Positions 53,513-62,867 of a stretch of DNA of 64,000 bases are shown in pieces. A program made the translations under genes and the position numbers. How positions within the stretch are numbered: position 1 is the first letter of the stretch; each line of letters starts with the position of its first letter. Under the pieces are notes generated by a model. The model had not been told where the DNA came from. It saw nothing but the letters and a program-made list of their open reading frames with translations, and ran no database searches. Location of the stretch: NCBI RefSeq assembly GCF_003990335.1, contig NZ_CP034683.1:1378501-1442500 (forward strand), written 5' to 3'. The stretch is from Rheinheimera mangrovi (GTDB lineage Bacteria > Pseudomonadota > Gammaproteobacteria > Enterobacterales > Alteromonadaceae).

Positions 53513-54373
53513 CTATTCGTCTATTTTCGACAATAGATCCGGGTTGGTTACCAGGTTACGTACTGCGTGCGCTTCGGATTCTTTAAAGGGGTTGGCCTTA
53601 CACCATTGACCTACTGTGGCAATATTAACCTTCGCCACTTTAGGACGAACGCCCCAACTGACCTGAAAAGGCGAGGCGATTTCATTGTAATCCGGGCCTG
53701 TGGTTGAGCCTGCATACTCGACAGGATCGCCTGTGTTCTCCGGTATATTCAGCGCCTGATGGTAGCCATCATCCATGCCGACAGCGGCAAGTTGGGTGAA
53801 ATCCAATGCTTTGGGGTCATTCACCAGCACAAAAACCTGAGCTTCTACCCGCAGTTCAGGGTTTTTAATAGCTTCACTCATACAGGAATTTAAAGTTGCA
53901 CCAGGTGCAGCCATGGCGCTGGTGTGGACATAATGCACTTCGATGGTGTCACCTGAATGCAAACTACCATGCTCACCAGCACATACTGGCTCTTTGACCG
54001 GGGTTAACTCGGCTTTGCTGAGTTTGCCATTGTATTTATAACCCGAGCCCATGCCTTTTCCGTCGCCGTTGCCCGCATAAGTGGTGAACTCACCGCCTTT
54101 GTGTTCAGCGCTGACGTGCATATGAATATTGCACAGGTTCATCTTTTCATACGAAGGAGCCAAAGCGAATATACGCTGGTCACTGCCGGCTTTCATGTCG
54201 ATATCACGAGGCGACTGGGGGCCGTAGCCTTTGTCTTTGGTGGCCGCTGCCAATTTGGCATTTTGCTGGGCAATCACATCGTCGCTAACAGCATGATGTG
54301 ATTCTTCCACCGCCTGAAGATCGCTACAGACCACAGCAGAAAATACCAGACAAGATAAAAAAGATAGTTTCAT
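53513..54373 (-). CDS. Putative secreted delta-class carbonic anhydrase
   Basis: This 286-residue protein has a signal peptide (about residues 1-19, cleavage near LQA) and so acts in the periplasm or outside. The conserved stretch GYGPQSPRDID then NLCNIHMHVSAEHKGGEF resembles the zinc-binding region of delta-class carbonic anhydrases, with His and Glu ligands in HMH and EHK. Later regions include CAGEHGSLHSGDTIEVHYVHTS. These enzymes interconvert CO2 and bicarbonate. I chose the ATG at 54373 with AGGA six bases upstream. The family call rests on motif memory. Confidence 0.68.
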   Translation of the reverse strand: MKLSFLSCLVFSAVVCSDLQAVEESHHAVSDDVIAQQNAKLAAATKDKGYGPQSPRDIDMKAGSDQRIFALAPSYEKMNLCNIHMHVSAEHKGGEFTTYAGNGDGKGMGSGYKYNGKLSKAELTPVKEPVCAGEHGSLHSGDTIEVHYVHTSAMAAPGATLNSCMSEAIKNPELRVEAQVFVLVNDPKALDFTQLAAVGMDDGYHQALNIPENTGDPVEYAGSTTGPDYNEIASPFQVSWGVRPKVAKVNIATVGQWCKANPFKESEAHAVRNLVTNPDLLSKIDE

Positions 54374-54565
54374 AACATGTCCTTGGTTCTGGCTGGCGGA
54401 ATACGGCACCCACTATCACCATGATAGTGGTGTTCTGCCAAGCCGATAAACTTTAGACCAGGTGAAGGGTTTTGCTACTTTTCCCGGCTAATTTTATCGT
54501 AGCTTGGGCTCTTCTGGTTTCGAATTAAATGCAAGGCTCAGGCACAGAATTCCAGTTCAGGACAT

Positions 54566-54599
54566 TGACAAGCGGCCGTTCCTTATATAGAACGTTCTG
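54566..54599 (+). promoter_or_regulatory. Candidate promoter and operator of the cupin regulator
   Basis: A TTGACA at 54566 is followed 15 bases later by TATAGA, which overlaps the palindrome AGAACGTTCT (54590-54599). A related half-site AGAACGATT follows at about 54605. The layout suggests autoregulation by the XRE-cupin protein 25 bases downstream. Confidence 0.5.
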
Positions 54600-54623
54600 T
54601 ATAGAGAACGATTAGAGGTTGTA

Positions 54624-55154
54624 ATGGATAAAGCTACACTGGATACGCTGGGGCGGCATATTCAAAGTTTGCGGATAGCACGGGGCTTGTCTTTGTCACA
54701 GCTGGCTGCGGATGCCGGTATTGCTAAATCTAATTTGTCACGACTGGAGCAGGGCAATGGCAATCCAACACTGGACACCATCTGGCGTTTGTCTTTGCAG
54801 CTGCAAGTGCCTTTTGGCAATTTGATAGCGCCTGTTAGTGCGCTGGTCGGAGATAGTGGTGTGCAGGTGCGGCTGATCGATCAAGGCAAAGACAATCCTC
54901 CTGTCGATGCCTATTGGATGTCCTGTGCGCCACACACAGAACGCAAGGCAGAGGCTCATACCATGGGCACTGTTGAATCTATTACTTTGCTTAGTGGTCA
55001 GCTTGAAGTGGGTATTGAAGGGAATACCAAAACCTTAGTTGCCGGGCAAAGCCATAGCTTTTCTGCTGACGAGCCGCATTTGTATCGCACAGGCGAAAAC
55101 TGGGCTACGGCGCTTTTGACCATTGTGTATCACCCAAGTGGGGAGGGGCTATGA
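54624..55154 (+). CDS. XRE-family regulator with C-terminal cupin domain
   Basis: This 176-residue protein has an N-terminal HTH (IQSLRIARGLSLSQLAADAG then IAKSNLSRLEQGNGNPTLDT, about 9-50) and a C-terminal cupin domain (about 100-175, with GQLEVGIEG and the His-rich SHSFSADEPH). This layout is typical of regulators of small-molecule uptake or export genes. It overlaps azlC by four bases (ATGA), so it probably controls that transporter. Confidence 0.9.
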   Translation: MDKATLDTLGRHIQSLRIARGLSLSQLAADAGIAKSNLSRLEQGNGNPTLDTIWRLSLQLQVPFGNLIAPVSALVGDSGVQVRLIDQGKDNPPVDAYWMSCAPHTERKAEAHTMGTVESITLLSGQLEVGIEGNTKTLVAGQSHSFSADEPHLYRTGENWATALLTIVYHPSGEGL

Positions 55155-55879
55155 GCTCAGTTGCCCCCCTAAAAAGCCCACCATGGTTGCAGGGCGCGCG
55201 TGATGCTTTGCCGCTTTTGGGCGGTTATATTCCGGTGGCTATTTCTTTTGGTTTGATTGCAGTGCAATCGGGTTTTACTGCACTGGAAGCTGTACTTATT
55301 TCAGCCCTTATCTATGCGGGGGCCTCGCAGTTTTTGTTTATCGCTATGGTTGCTTCTGGCGCGCCGCTGTTGTTAGTGTTGGTGATGACCTTGCTGATTA
55401 ACGCCAGGCATGCAGTGTATGGGCCTAATCTTGCGCCTTATTTATCAAATAGCCGTTGGTGGCCAGTACTGATGCATGGCTTAACTGATCAGATTTTTGC
55501 GTTGGCCCATACAAGATTGCCGCAGTTGGCAGAAAAAGATCGAATGGGGTGGTACATCAGCGCTGCTTTGATTGCATGGGGAAGCTGGATTGTTGGCACC
55601 GCAGTGGGTGCTATAGCCGGAGCTGAAATTACTGAACGCTGGCCTTTATTAGGCGAAGTGATGCCCTTTGCCTTACCAGCGCTTTTTTTGGTGTTATTGG
55701 CACCACGTTTTACCTCTGTGCAGTGGTCCTTAACCATGCTGATCACCATAGTGGCGGCCTTGCTGCTGAAGCTGATGGGCATGACCAATTCAGCTATTCC
55801 GCTGGCGGCAATATGCGGTGTGTCGCTGTTTTATCTGCTGCAGGCCAAACTAAAAGCAGAGGGGAAAATCCATGGATAA
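55151..55879 (+). CDS. azlC: AzlC family amino-acid exporter subunit
   Basis: This 242-residue inner-membrane protein starts with the AzlC pattern (ARDALPLLGGYIPVAISFGL) and the conserved YAGASQFLFIAMVASG and INARHAVYGPNL. It forms a branched-chain amino-acid exporter with AzlD. It is coupled to the cupin regulator upstream and overlaps azlD by eight bases. Confidence 0.92.
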   Translation: MSSVAPLKSPPWLQGARDALPLLGGYIPVAISFGLIAVQSGFTALEAVLISALIYAGASQFLFIAMVASGAPLLLVLVMTLLINARHAVYGPNLAPYLSNSRWWPVLMHGLTDQIFALAHTRLPQLAEKDRMGWYISAALIAWGSWIVGTAVGAIAGAEITERWPLLGEVMPFALPALFLVLLAPRFTSVQWSLTMLITIVAALLLKLMGMTNSAIPLAAICGVSLFYLLQAKLKAEGKIHG

Positions 55880-56219
55880 ATCACTCTGGTTGTTACTGCT
55901 GGCCTGCGCTTTGGGGACCTATTTACTGCGGGCTTTGCCTTTGCTTTGGATGCAACGACATTTGGTACGTCGCAGTGTCAACAATAGCAGTCAGACCATG
56001 CCTGTCTGGCTGACCGTGCTGGCGCCTACTATGGTTGCCGCTATGTTTGGTGTGTCGTTAGCGCCTGCAAATGCGGTGTTGAGTTCCTGGTTGGCCACAG
56101 TGCTGGGTGGGCTTTGCACTATTCTGGTTTGGCGGCGCACCCGTTCTTTAGGCTGGCCTGTCTGCACAGGTGTGGCTGTGTATGGCGTGGTGGTTGTATT
56201 GTTTAAAATGATAGGCTGA
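55872..56219 (+). CDS. azlD: AzlD family exporter subunit
   Basis: This 115-residue protein with four hydrophobic segments matches AzlD (ACALGTYLLRALPLLWMQR, then LTVLAPTMVAAMFGVSL and GLPV-like end). It is the partner of AzlC. Confidence 0.88.
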   Translation: MDKSLWLLLLACALGTYLLRALPLLWMQRHLVRRSVNNSSQTMPVWLTVLAPTMVAAMFGVSLAPANAVLSSWLATVLGGLCTILVWRRTRSLGWPVCTGVAVYGVVVVLFKMIG

Positions 56220-56343
56220 ATCTGTTAACTCCGGAGCCGTAAGCTGCATCCCTACATTCAAATAGCTGCTGAGTTGCTCTTCTGTTAACATTGCTGCAGC
56301 GAACAGATTCTTAAGTCTGTAACACTTTTAAGGAGTAAGGTTC

Positions 56344-56772
56344 ATGTCTTTGAACGTTGAGCATTTGAGACGAACTGCCGACACTCTGGAACAAGCTATT
56401 CTTCGGTTGGCTGAAGTAGATTCAGGTGATGTGTTGTACGATTTGTACCGCAACGCGGCCATAAAAAGCTTTGAACTCTCGTTGGAAACTACCGGAAAGT
56501 TGCTGCGTAAAGCGCTGAAGTTATATGGCGGCAGTCCGCGTGAAGTGGACAAGCTGGTATTTAATGATGTGCTACGCCATGCAGGCAAACATGGTCTGCT
56601 GGATATTGCTGGGGTTGAACGCTGGATTAATTACAGGGCTAACCGCAATACCACAGCGCACGACTATGGCGAAGGTTTTGCTAACGAAACGCTGAAAATT
56701 CTTCCTGATTTTTTAAAGGATGTGCGTGATTTAGCCTTGGCTACTCAGGAATTATTTGATGCCCAGCAATGA
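56344..56772 (+). CDS. HEPN-family protein, HI0074/HepT-like
   Basis: This 142-residue helical protein belongs to the nucleotidyltransferase substrate-binding family. It carries RNTTAHDY near residue 103, a perfect RX4HXY motif of HEPN ribonucleases. In HepT/MntA modules the HEPN protein is the toxin, silenced by nucleotidylation by its partner. It has a good SD (AAGGAG) and overlaps the next gene by 14 bases. Confidence 0.85.
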   Translation: MSLNVEHLRRTADTLEQAILRLAEVDSGDVLYDLYRNAAIKSFELSLETTGKLLRKALKLYGGSPREVDKLVFNDVLRHAGKHGLLDIAGVERWINYRANRNTTAHDYGEGFANETLKILPDFLKDVRDLALATQELFDAQQ

Positions 56773-57091
56773 TATTTCCACACTGCAGCTAGAGCCAAGA
56801 CACCTGAATTTGCTAAAGCAGTTATTGGCGCAGTATGTTCCGACGGCTGAAGTATGGGCTTATGGCAGCAGAGTTAATGGCAATGCGCATCAGGGCAGCG
56901 ATCTTGATATAGTGCTGCGTAACACGGCGGACCTTGAACTTACTCAAAGCGATTGGTGTGAACTACAGGAAGCACTGCAGCAAAGTACTTTGCCAATTTT
57001 GGTCGATGTACACGACTGGGCTTTATTACCGAAAAGTTTTTATCCCAATATTGAACGTGATTATGTGGTGTTGCAGCAAGGGCATCAGTAA
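56759..57091 (+). CDS. Minimal nucleotidyltransferase, MntA-like antitoxin
   Basis: This 110-residue protein has the minimal nucleotidyltransferase motif AYGSRVNGNAHQGSDLDIVL (GS then DXD) at about residues 36-55 and a third acid in ILVDVHDW. It should modify the HEPN partner. The ATG at 56759 lies inside the end of the upstream gene. A REP palindrome follows. Confidence 0.86.
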   Translation: MPSNDISTLQLEPRHLNLLKQLLAQYVPTAEVWAYGSRVNGNAHQGSDLDIVLRNTADLELTQSDWCELQEALQQSTLPILVDVHDWALLPKSFYPNIERDYVVLQQGHQ

Positions 57092-57187
57092 AAGTCACAA
57101 TTAACGAGCTGAAGAATTTTCATAACATCAGCCTGGTAAGTTGGGCTCATGTTATTAATCTTAAGTTTGCAAAACAACAATAAAACT

Positions 57188-57213
57188 GTAGGGGGCGGGT
57201 TTATCCCGCCCCG
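57188..57213. repeat. REP-like palindrome
   Basis: TGTAGGGGGCGGG, TTTAT, CCCGCCCC: a single copy of the GC-rich family between the MNT gene and ggt. Confidence 0.8.
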
Positions 57214-57265
57214 AGAATGTTAAATCTCACTCTACTACTCAATACTACTCGACTTCATACTCAAC

Positions 57266-58957
57266 TTAATACTCAATGACCTTCGCCACACCGCGGGAAC
57301 GAGGGTCGGCTGCGGCTTTAACCTCTTTTGCTGTCACTTGTATCGCCTGCACGTCACCTAAATTCCAGTCTTGGGTATACAGTGTGTAGCCTTTTTTCGT
57401 CAGCTGTTGCTGTACTTCAGCAGGGAGTGGGGCGTAGGGCTCCATAGTGATTTGATCTTTGGGCAATAACTGGTGGTGAAAACGTGGTGCTGCTACGGCA
57501 TTTTGCAATGGCATGTCAAAGTCGAACAGGTTGGTGATCACCTGAAAAATAGAGGTGATGATGGTTGAACCGCCCGGTGTACCAACGACCAACTGAACTT
57601 TGTTGTCCTGCACCAAAATGCTGGGGGTCATGGATGACAACATACGTTTGCCCGGTGCTATTGCATTGGCATCGTTACCCACAACACCAAAAACGTTGGG
57701 TACACCAGGTTTGGAAGAGAAATCATCCATTTCGTTATTCAATAAAAAGCCTGCGCCTTGAACCACCACACCGCTGCCAAAATCCAGATTCAGCGTATAG
57801 GTGTTTGATACCGCATTGCCGTGTTTATCCAAAATGGAGAAGTGAGTGGTGTGATAGCCCTCAAGGCCTGGCTTTATAGTTTTAGTTTCAGAGATAGCTG
57901 ACGGATTAATTTCTTTGGCGCGTTTATCCAGATAGGTACTGTCGAGCAATTGCTGCTGCGGCACTGTGACAAAACCAGGGTCACCTAAATATTCTGCCCG
58001 GTCAGCATAAACCCGTTTTTCCAGTTCTGCCACCAAATGTACATACTGGCTGCTATTGTGTGTTAGGTCGGTAAAATCGCTGCTGCGACGCTGTTTTAAA
58101 CCCAATAATTGTGCCAGCGCTATGCCACCTGAACTTGGTGGTGGTGCGCTAATCAGCTGTTTGTCACGCCATGGAGTGACTAAAGCCTCACGCCAACCTG
58201 CGCGGTAAGCGGCTAAATCGGCCATAGTGATCAGGCCTTTGCCCCGCTGCATTTCTGCCACCAGAAGCTCTGCGGTTTTGCCTTTGTAAAAATCGTCCGG
58301 GCCTTGTGCAGCTATACGTTTTAAGGTTTCGGCAAGCTCTGGTTGTTTGAAGTTTTCACCTGCTTTCATTGCAGCAAAATACTGCGCGAAATTGGTTTTC
58401 CCCGCCAGTTGCTGTAATAAGTCGGCGCGGTACTGATACTGGTTTTCCGCCACAGTAAAGCCAGTGCTGGCGTAATAAATGGCCGGAGCGACCAAGTCTT
58501 GCCATGGCAAGGAGCCGAACTTTTTATGAGCCAGCCATAATCCCATCACTGTGCCAGGCACACCGCTGGCTTTATGGCCTATTAAGCTTAAGTTTTCAAT
58601 CACCTGCTTGTCGGCATTTAAAAACATATCTTTATGGGCTGCTGCTGGTGCTGTTTCGCGGTAATCAAGGAAATAAGGTTTGCCGTCAAACCAGACCAAC
58701 ATAAAACCACCGCCGCCTATATTGCCAGCTTCAGGGTATGTGACTGCCAGCGTAAAAGCTGTGGCTATGGCTGCGTCTACTGCATTACCGCCTTTGCGCA
58801 AAATTTTCTCGGCCACTAAAGCGCCGTATTGATCAGGAGATGCTACCGCGCCCTGTTTGATACTTTGGGGTAGAGCTGCAGTTTCTGTGGCCTGTAAAGG
58901 GCTGAAGCACATAAAGAGGCTAAGTAACAAAGCAGTGGGAGAAAAACGATAAACCAT
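57266..58957 (-). CDS. ggt: Gamma-glutamyltransferase
   Basis: This 563-residue periplasmic enzyme hydrolyses or transfers the gamma-glutamyl group of glutathione. A signal peptide (about 1-23) precedes the large subunit. The self-cleavage and catalytic threonine is the second Thr of GYHTTHFS near residue 371, and the small subunit has NTYTLNLDFGSG and MLSSMTPSI. I chose the ATG at 58957 because AGGAG lies six bases upstream and the signal peptide then begins at once; an open frame 42 codons longer lacks support. It is divergent from the GGDEF gene. Confidence 0.95.
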   Translation of the reverse strand: MVYRFSPTALLLSLFMCFSPLQATETAALPQSIKQGAVASPDQYGALVAEKILRKGGNAVDAAIATAFTLAVTYPEAGNIGGGGFMLVWFDGKPYFLDYRETAPAAAHKDMFLNADKQVIENLSLIGHKASGVPGTVMGLWLAHKKFGSLPWQDLVAPAIYYASTGFTVAENQYQYRADLLQQLAGKTNFAQYFAAMKAGENFKQPELAETLKRIAAQGPDDFYKGKTAELLVAEMQRGKGLITMADLAAYRAGWREALVTPWRDKQLISAPPPSSGGIALAQLLGLKQRRSSDFTDLTHNSSQYVHLVAELEKRVYADRAEYLGDPGFVTVPQQQLLDSTYLDKRAKEINPSAISETKTIKPGLEGYHTTHFSILDKHGNAVSNTYTLNLDFGSGVVVQGAGFLLNNEMDDFSSKPGVPNVFGVVGNDANAIAPGKRMLSSMTPSILVQDNKVQLVVGTPGGSTIITSIFQVITNLFDFDMPLQNAVAAPRFHHQLLPKDQITMEPYAPLPAEVQQQLTKKGYTLYTQDWNLGDVQAIQVTAKEVKAAADPRSRGVAKVIEY

Positions 58958-59140
58958 AACTAACTCCTTGATGGGTTTCTTCTGTTCTATCTTGTAACGC
59001 AGCAGATGACAAGAACTTCTGCAGATGAATAGGTCGAACGATGACTGGGCCAGGCAGGTTGAAATTAACACAGTTACATTCATTTATGTTAATGTTCATT
59101 TGTTTTGTTTGTTTCATTTTTATCAGATGGTTGGCTTGTC

Positions 59141-60133
59141 ATGATATCAATTTCTGCTGGTTCTACGGTTGTGTCTGAAGCTGCGACAAAATCTGTTGTT
59201 ATGGATGAAAACCATAGCTATCAGGCCATCAAAACTATTTTGAATAGTCTTGATGCGTTGGTGTATGTGTCGGATATGCAAACTTACGATTTGTTGTATA
59301 TCAACGACTATGGCACGGTGGAGTGGGGGCCTATAGCTGGCCGGAAGTGTTTTCAGGTGCTGCAGGTAGGGCAAGACTCACCTTGCCATTTTTGCACCAA
59401 TAACAGGTTGCTGAATGCAGAAGGAAAGCCAGCTGCTGTTTATGTCTGGGAATTTCAGAATACGCTGAATGGCCGCTGGTATCAGTGCCGCGATCAGGCC
59501 ATTTATTGGGTAGATGGCCGACTGGTGCGTATTGAAATTGCTATAGATATTACCGAGCGCAAAGAGATGGAGCAGCAACTGGCCACAGCCAAAGCACTGG
59601 CTGAGCGACAAGCTAATACGGACGAACTCACTCAGTTGTATAACCGCAGAGCATTTTTTAATATCAGCCGACAGCTAACTCATCAGGTACATCGTGCCGG
59701 GCAAATGCTGGCGGTGGTGATGTTCGATTTGGACCATTTTAAGCAGGTAAACGATCAGTGGAGCCATGCTGCCGGTGACGCTGTGTTGGTGAATATTTCT
59801 GCTTTGGCGCAAAGCATAGTGCGCGGTTCTGATGTGCTGGCTCGCGTCGGTGGCGAAGAGTTTGCGGTGGTGTTGCCTGATACGGATGCAGAGCAAGCCA
59901 AGCAACTGGCTGAGCGGATGCGCGCGGGTTTTGAACAACACAAAATAGCGATTGAGGGCGGTGAAATCAGCTGTACCGCCAGTTTTGGTATTGCCAGTGC
60001 CAATTTAGCTGAATGCAAAGGCGAGTTTGAACCCCAAACTATGCTGGAAAATTTGCTGCATGCCGCAGATAAAGCCATGATTCAGGCTAAGGTTTCAGGC
60101 CGCAACAGGGTTTGTGTGGATGGGCAACAGTGA
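59141..60133 (+). CDS. PAS-GGDEF diguanylate cyclase
   Basis: This 330-residue soluble protein has an N-terminal PAS-like domain (about 25-140, including YVSDMQTYDLLYINDYG and PCHFCTN) and a coiled linker. The C-terminal GGDEF domain (about 165-325) has the active site RVGGEEF. An RXXD inhibitory site (RGSD) lies five residues before it. It should make cyclic di-GMP from GTP and be feedback inhibited. The paired cysteines in the PAS domain may sense redox or a cofactor. I use the ATG at 59141. Confidence 0.92.
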   Translation: MISISAGSTVVSEAATKSVVMDENHSYQAIKTILNSLDALVYVSDMQTYDLLYINDYGTVEWGPIAGRKCFQVLQVGQDSPCHFCTNNRLLNAEGKPAAVYVWEFQNTLNGRWYQCRDQAIYWVDGRLVRIEIAIDITERKEMEQQLATAKALAERQANTDELTQLYNRRAFFNISRQLTHQVHRAGQMLAVVMFDLDHFKQVNDQWSHAAGDAVLVNISALAQSIVRGSDVLARVGGEEFAVVLPDTDAEQAKQLAERMRAGFEQHKIAIEGGEISCTASFGIASANLAECKGEFEPQTMLENLLHAADKAMIQAKVSGRNRVCVDGQQ

Positions 60134-60189
60134 GAATACAACTGCTGAAGTCTTAGGCTTTGAGGGTATCAGTGCAGCAAAATATCAGG

Positions 60190-60213
60190 AAAAAGCCCAC
60201 AGTTTAGTGGGCT
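60190..60213 (-). terminator. Intrinsic terminator of the beta-barrel gene
   Basis: On the minus strand AGCCCAC, TAAACT, GTGGGCT is followed by TTTTCC, 18 bases past the stop codon. Confidence 0.8.
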
Positions 60214-60231
60214 AGCAGCTGGCTGATTCAA

Positions 60232-60681
60232 TTAATCAGAGTGCGATACCCTCAGACTGATGCTGTAGTCTTTTTGCTCAGGGTAGAAGTTTAAACCCAC
60301 AGACTTTTTCACATCAGTGTAGTTACCAGTTGATGCATAAGTTTTCTGCAGGCCAACACCTGCAAAAGGTTTAACACTATCAGAAAGTTCGTTGTATTCG
60401 AAAAGAACTCTGGTGTAGATACCATGAGTTCGCTCATCGCCAGCACCTGAGTAGTCTGGTTTGGCGGTAGTGACACCTAAAGCATAATCAGCATTCCAGG
60501 CTGCAGACAATGGCTCTTTGTAGCCTAAGCCAACACCAGTTTCCCAGAAAGAATCAACAGTATCAGAAATTTGAGTATCAGCTTTAGGGTGAAAGGTGGA
60601 GCTTAGATCCATATAAATGCCATCATCAGCCAGCACCGAGGCTGAACAAAAAACAAGCAAAGCAATAACAGTACGATTCAT
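60232..60681 (-). CDS. Small outer-membrane beta-barrel-like protein
   Basis: This 149-residue protein has a signal peptide (about 1-18, VLADDG). Its mature part consists of alternating amphipathic strands with aromatic ends (GVGLGYKEPLSAAWNADYA, YTRVLFEYNEL, VKPFAGVGLQKTYA), like OmpA/OmpW-type barrels or YfaZ-type proteins. No specific family is clear. It has its own terminator. Confidence 0.7.
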   Translation of the reverse strand: MNRTVIALLVFCSASVLADDGIYMDLSSTFHPKADTQISDTVDSFWETGVGLGYKEPLSAAWNADYALGVTTAKPDYSGAGDERTHGIYTRVLFEYNELSDSVKPFAGVGLQKTYASTGNYTDVKKSVGLNFYPEQKDYSISLRVSHSD

Positions 60682-60922
60682 ACGCCACTCCCTAGAGTTC
60701 TTTCCGCTAATAACAGGTTGTTATCCCAGACAACTCTGTACTGATACTATTGCTGCTGGTTAAAAACCAATCTAAAGACCTAAGATAGGTATGTCAATAA
60801 ATAGATCCAATTAGCTTTGAGCTGTGTATTGTTGGAGCGCAATAAGGTGAGTTGCTGCTTCATCAGCTAAGGTAAAATCAACCTTTTGTGCTCTGATTCA
60901 GTACAAGTTAAATAAATTCTAA

Positions 60923-61260
60923 TTGTTAAAACAAACCTTGTATCTGGTCTCTGGCCGTTTTGAAAGATCACTGCCAGAGCATGGCGTGACGGTCACAGAA
61001 TGGCTGGCTTTGCGTACTTTATACACTAAAACACAAAGTATTCATGCCGCATTGATTGATGCTTTGGAGATGAGAAAAAGTGTGTCCTTGCTGCGATGCA
61101 TTAAACACCTGGCCGATACTGTCGATTGGTGCTTTGTCCACCTGGTTATTCCCCTGACAATCAAATGGTTTTCTTGGAAACCAAGCTCAAGTCCGGAAGT
61201 CATGCTTTTGCGCTGACTTTTTGCCGCATCAGTACATCAATTCAGTTTCTTTTTTAGAAC
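60923..61260 (+). pseudogene. Decayed MarR-like regulator gene
   Basis: From TTG 60923 a frame of 97 codons starts like a MarR regulator (LVSGRFERSLPEHGVTVTEW, then DALEMRKSVSLLRCIKHLAD). It loses the pattern after about 61150. Another frame then continues plausibly (DNQMVFLETKLKSGSHAFAL) to a TAG near 61249. No ATG is available and a TAA lies just before the TTG. It looks like a frameshifted remnant. Confidence 0.5.
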
Positions 61261-61373
61261 CGCTTTCATTTTCTTATTTAGAAACTAAAGTATTCGAAAC
61301 AGGTAAAAAATGGCAAAACCATTACATCCTGTTGCTCAAAGTGAAAACAATCCCAAAGGAAGGAATATCGCAG

Positions 61374-62867
61374 ATGAATACCTTAAAAAAACTAGTGGTC
61401 AGCAGTTTTGTTTTAGGCTCGTTGTTGCCGCTGATGGTGCAGGCCAATCAGGCTTATGCCAGCGCAGATGCTGCATCAGCTTGCCCTGTTGACCCTAACT
61501 GGCTAAAAAATCCCTCTTTGCCAACTGAAGTTAAAAAAAGTGGTTCAGATGGTAGCTCTGACTTCTGTGACTTTTATCAGTTTTCGACTCAAACCTTTTT
61601 GTATCTGATGTCACAAAATAGCAATGGGTTGCGCAATTTTCAGGTGCAGGCGAACTATCCTGTGCTGGAGTATCAGGCTGACGCTAAAACACCAGCCAAT
61701 TCGTGTGACAGCACTATTACCGGGCCAATTTTACGCAGCAGCTTAACTAAAGTGGATGGCGGTACGTCGATGGGGACAGGGCAGGCTGGTGGCTCTTCTA
61801 CCATTTATGCGCAGGATGGCAATGTGGTGTATTACGATGTGCGTTTTAGCCGGGCTTTGTGCGATTTATCTGCCAGTGCAGTGGAGTTGCAAAAGAAAAA
61901 TATCACGAATTTTCCGGCTGGGACTATGGAGATGAAATTTGGCTGGAAAGTACTGTCAGACAGCGAAATTGCAGCCAATAGTTTTGTCACTCAAAAACAA
62001 AGTATTAATGGTAAAGCTGTCACTCTGGGTCTGGCTGGAATGCATATGGTGAGCACCACCAAGGATCATCCTGAAATGATCTGGAGTACCTACGAACATA
62101 AAAACAATACGCCCGATTGTACCCCGCAAAAGCCTCAGCCAAGTTCAGGCTGGACCTTTGCCAGCGCCAGCTGTACCGCAGCTTTACCGGCCAGTTCAGA
62201 TCCAAAAAATGCCTGCCAATTTAATGATCCGAAAACCACTGGCACTGACAGTAAACCCACAGGAATACCCACTAATATTTGTCGGGTTTTCCCCAATGGG
62301 ACAGACAGCAACGACAACAAGGCTGCAGAAAATGTTGCGGACATTACGCAGCAAAATAATGAATTAATTGCCTTATTATCGAAACCTGGGATAGATCCTG
62401 CGATGAAGGTATTGGCAAATTACTTCACTGTTGGCGCATTGTGGGTTAGCGATACCGGCAAAAGCTCGGGTGGTGCTGGCGTGCCAAACGAAAGAGGGTC
62501 GTTACGTCTGGCGAATACAGTGGCTGAAACGGATTATCAACATGTTGATTTAAATTCAAGTTTTGCCAGTAATTGCTTTGGTTGTCATAACTACAAAGGT
62601 TCAGGCTTACCAGTAAATAACAATATGACCTCACAGGCACTAAGCCATATTTTTAAAGATATTAAAATTGGCAAAGGCGAAAATATTGATGTAACGGCAC
62701 CCAGCGTGATCAGCTCCAACAGTATGGCGGCTGGTGTTTGTGCTGGCAATGGCACAAAAGAGAACCCGGGGGTATGTAAAAAAGCAGCACCTTACCTGAA
62801 ATGGAACGGCAACTGGACGAACCTTAATGCCAGCGCTGGTTCAGTCTGTGGTTGCACTGGTAGCTGA
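61374..62867 (+). CDS. Secreted protein with one c-type heme motif
   Basis: This 497-residue protein has a signal peptide (about 1-25, MVQANQA). The rest is Ser/Thr/Asn-rich and has many cysteines. One CXXCH motif, NCFGCHNYKG, lies near residue 402, predicting covalent heme c in the periplasm; a second CGC pair is at the extreme C-terminus. I chose the ATG at 61374 with AAGGAAGG upstream; the open frame reaches 51 codons further back without a signal. The family is not one I can name. No cytochrome maturation or redox partner gene adjoins it. Confidence 0.75.
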   Translation: MNTLKKLVVSSFVLGSLLPLMVQANQAYASADAASACPVDPNWLKNPSLPTEVKKSGSDGSSDFCDFYQFSTQTFLYLMSQNSNGLRNFQVQANYPVLEYQADAKTPANSCDSTITGPILRSSLTKVDGGTSMGTGQAGGSSTIYAQDGNVVYYDVRFSRALCDLSASAVELQKKNITNFPAGTMEMKFGWKVLSDSEIAANSFVTQKQSINGKAVTLGLAGMHMVSTTKDHPEMIWSTYEHKNNTPDCTPQKPQPSSGWTFASASCTAALPASSDPKNACQFNDPKTTGTDSKPTGIPTNICRVFPNGTDSNDNKAAENVADITQQNNELIALLSKPGIDPAMKVLANYFTVGALWVSDTGKSSGGAGVPNERGSLRLANTVAETDYQHVDLNSSFASNCFGCHNYKGSGLPVNNNMTSQALSHIFKDIKIGKGENIDVTAPSVISSNSMAAGVCAGNGTKENPGVCKKAAPYLKWNGNWTNLNASAGSVCGCTGS

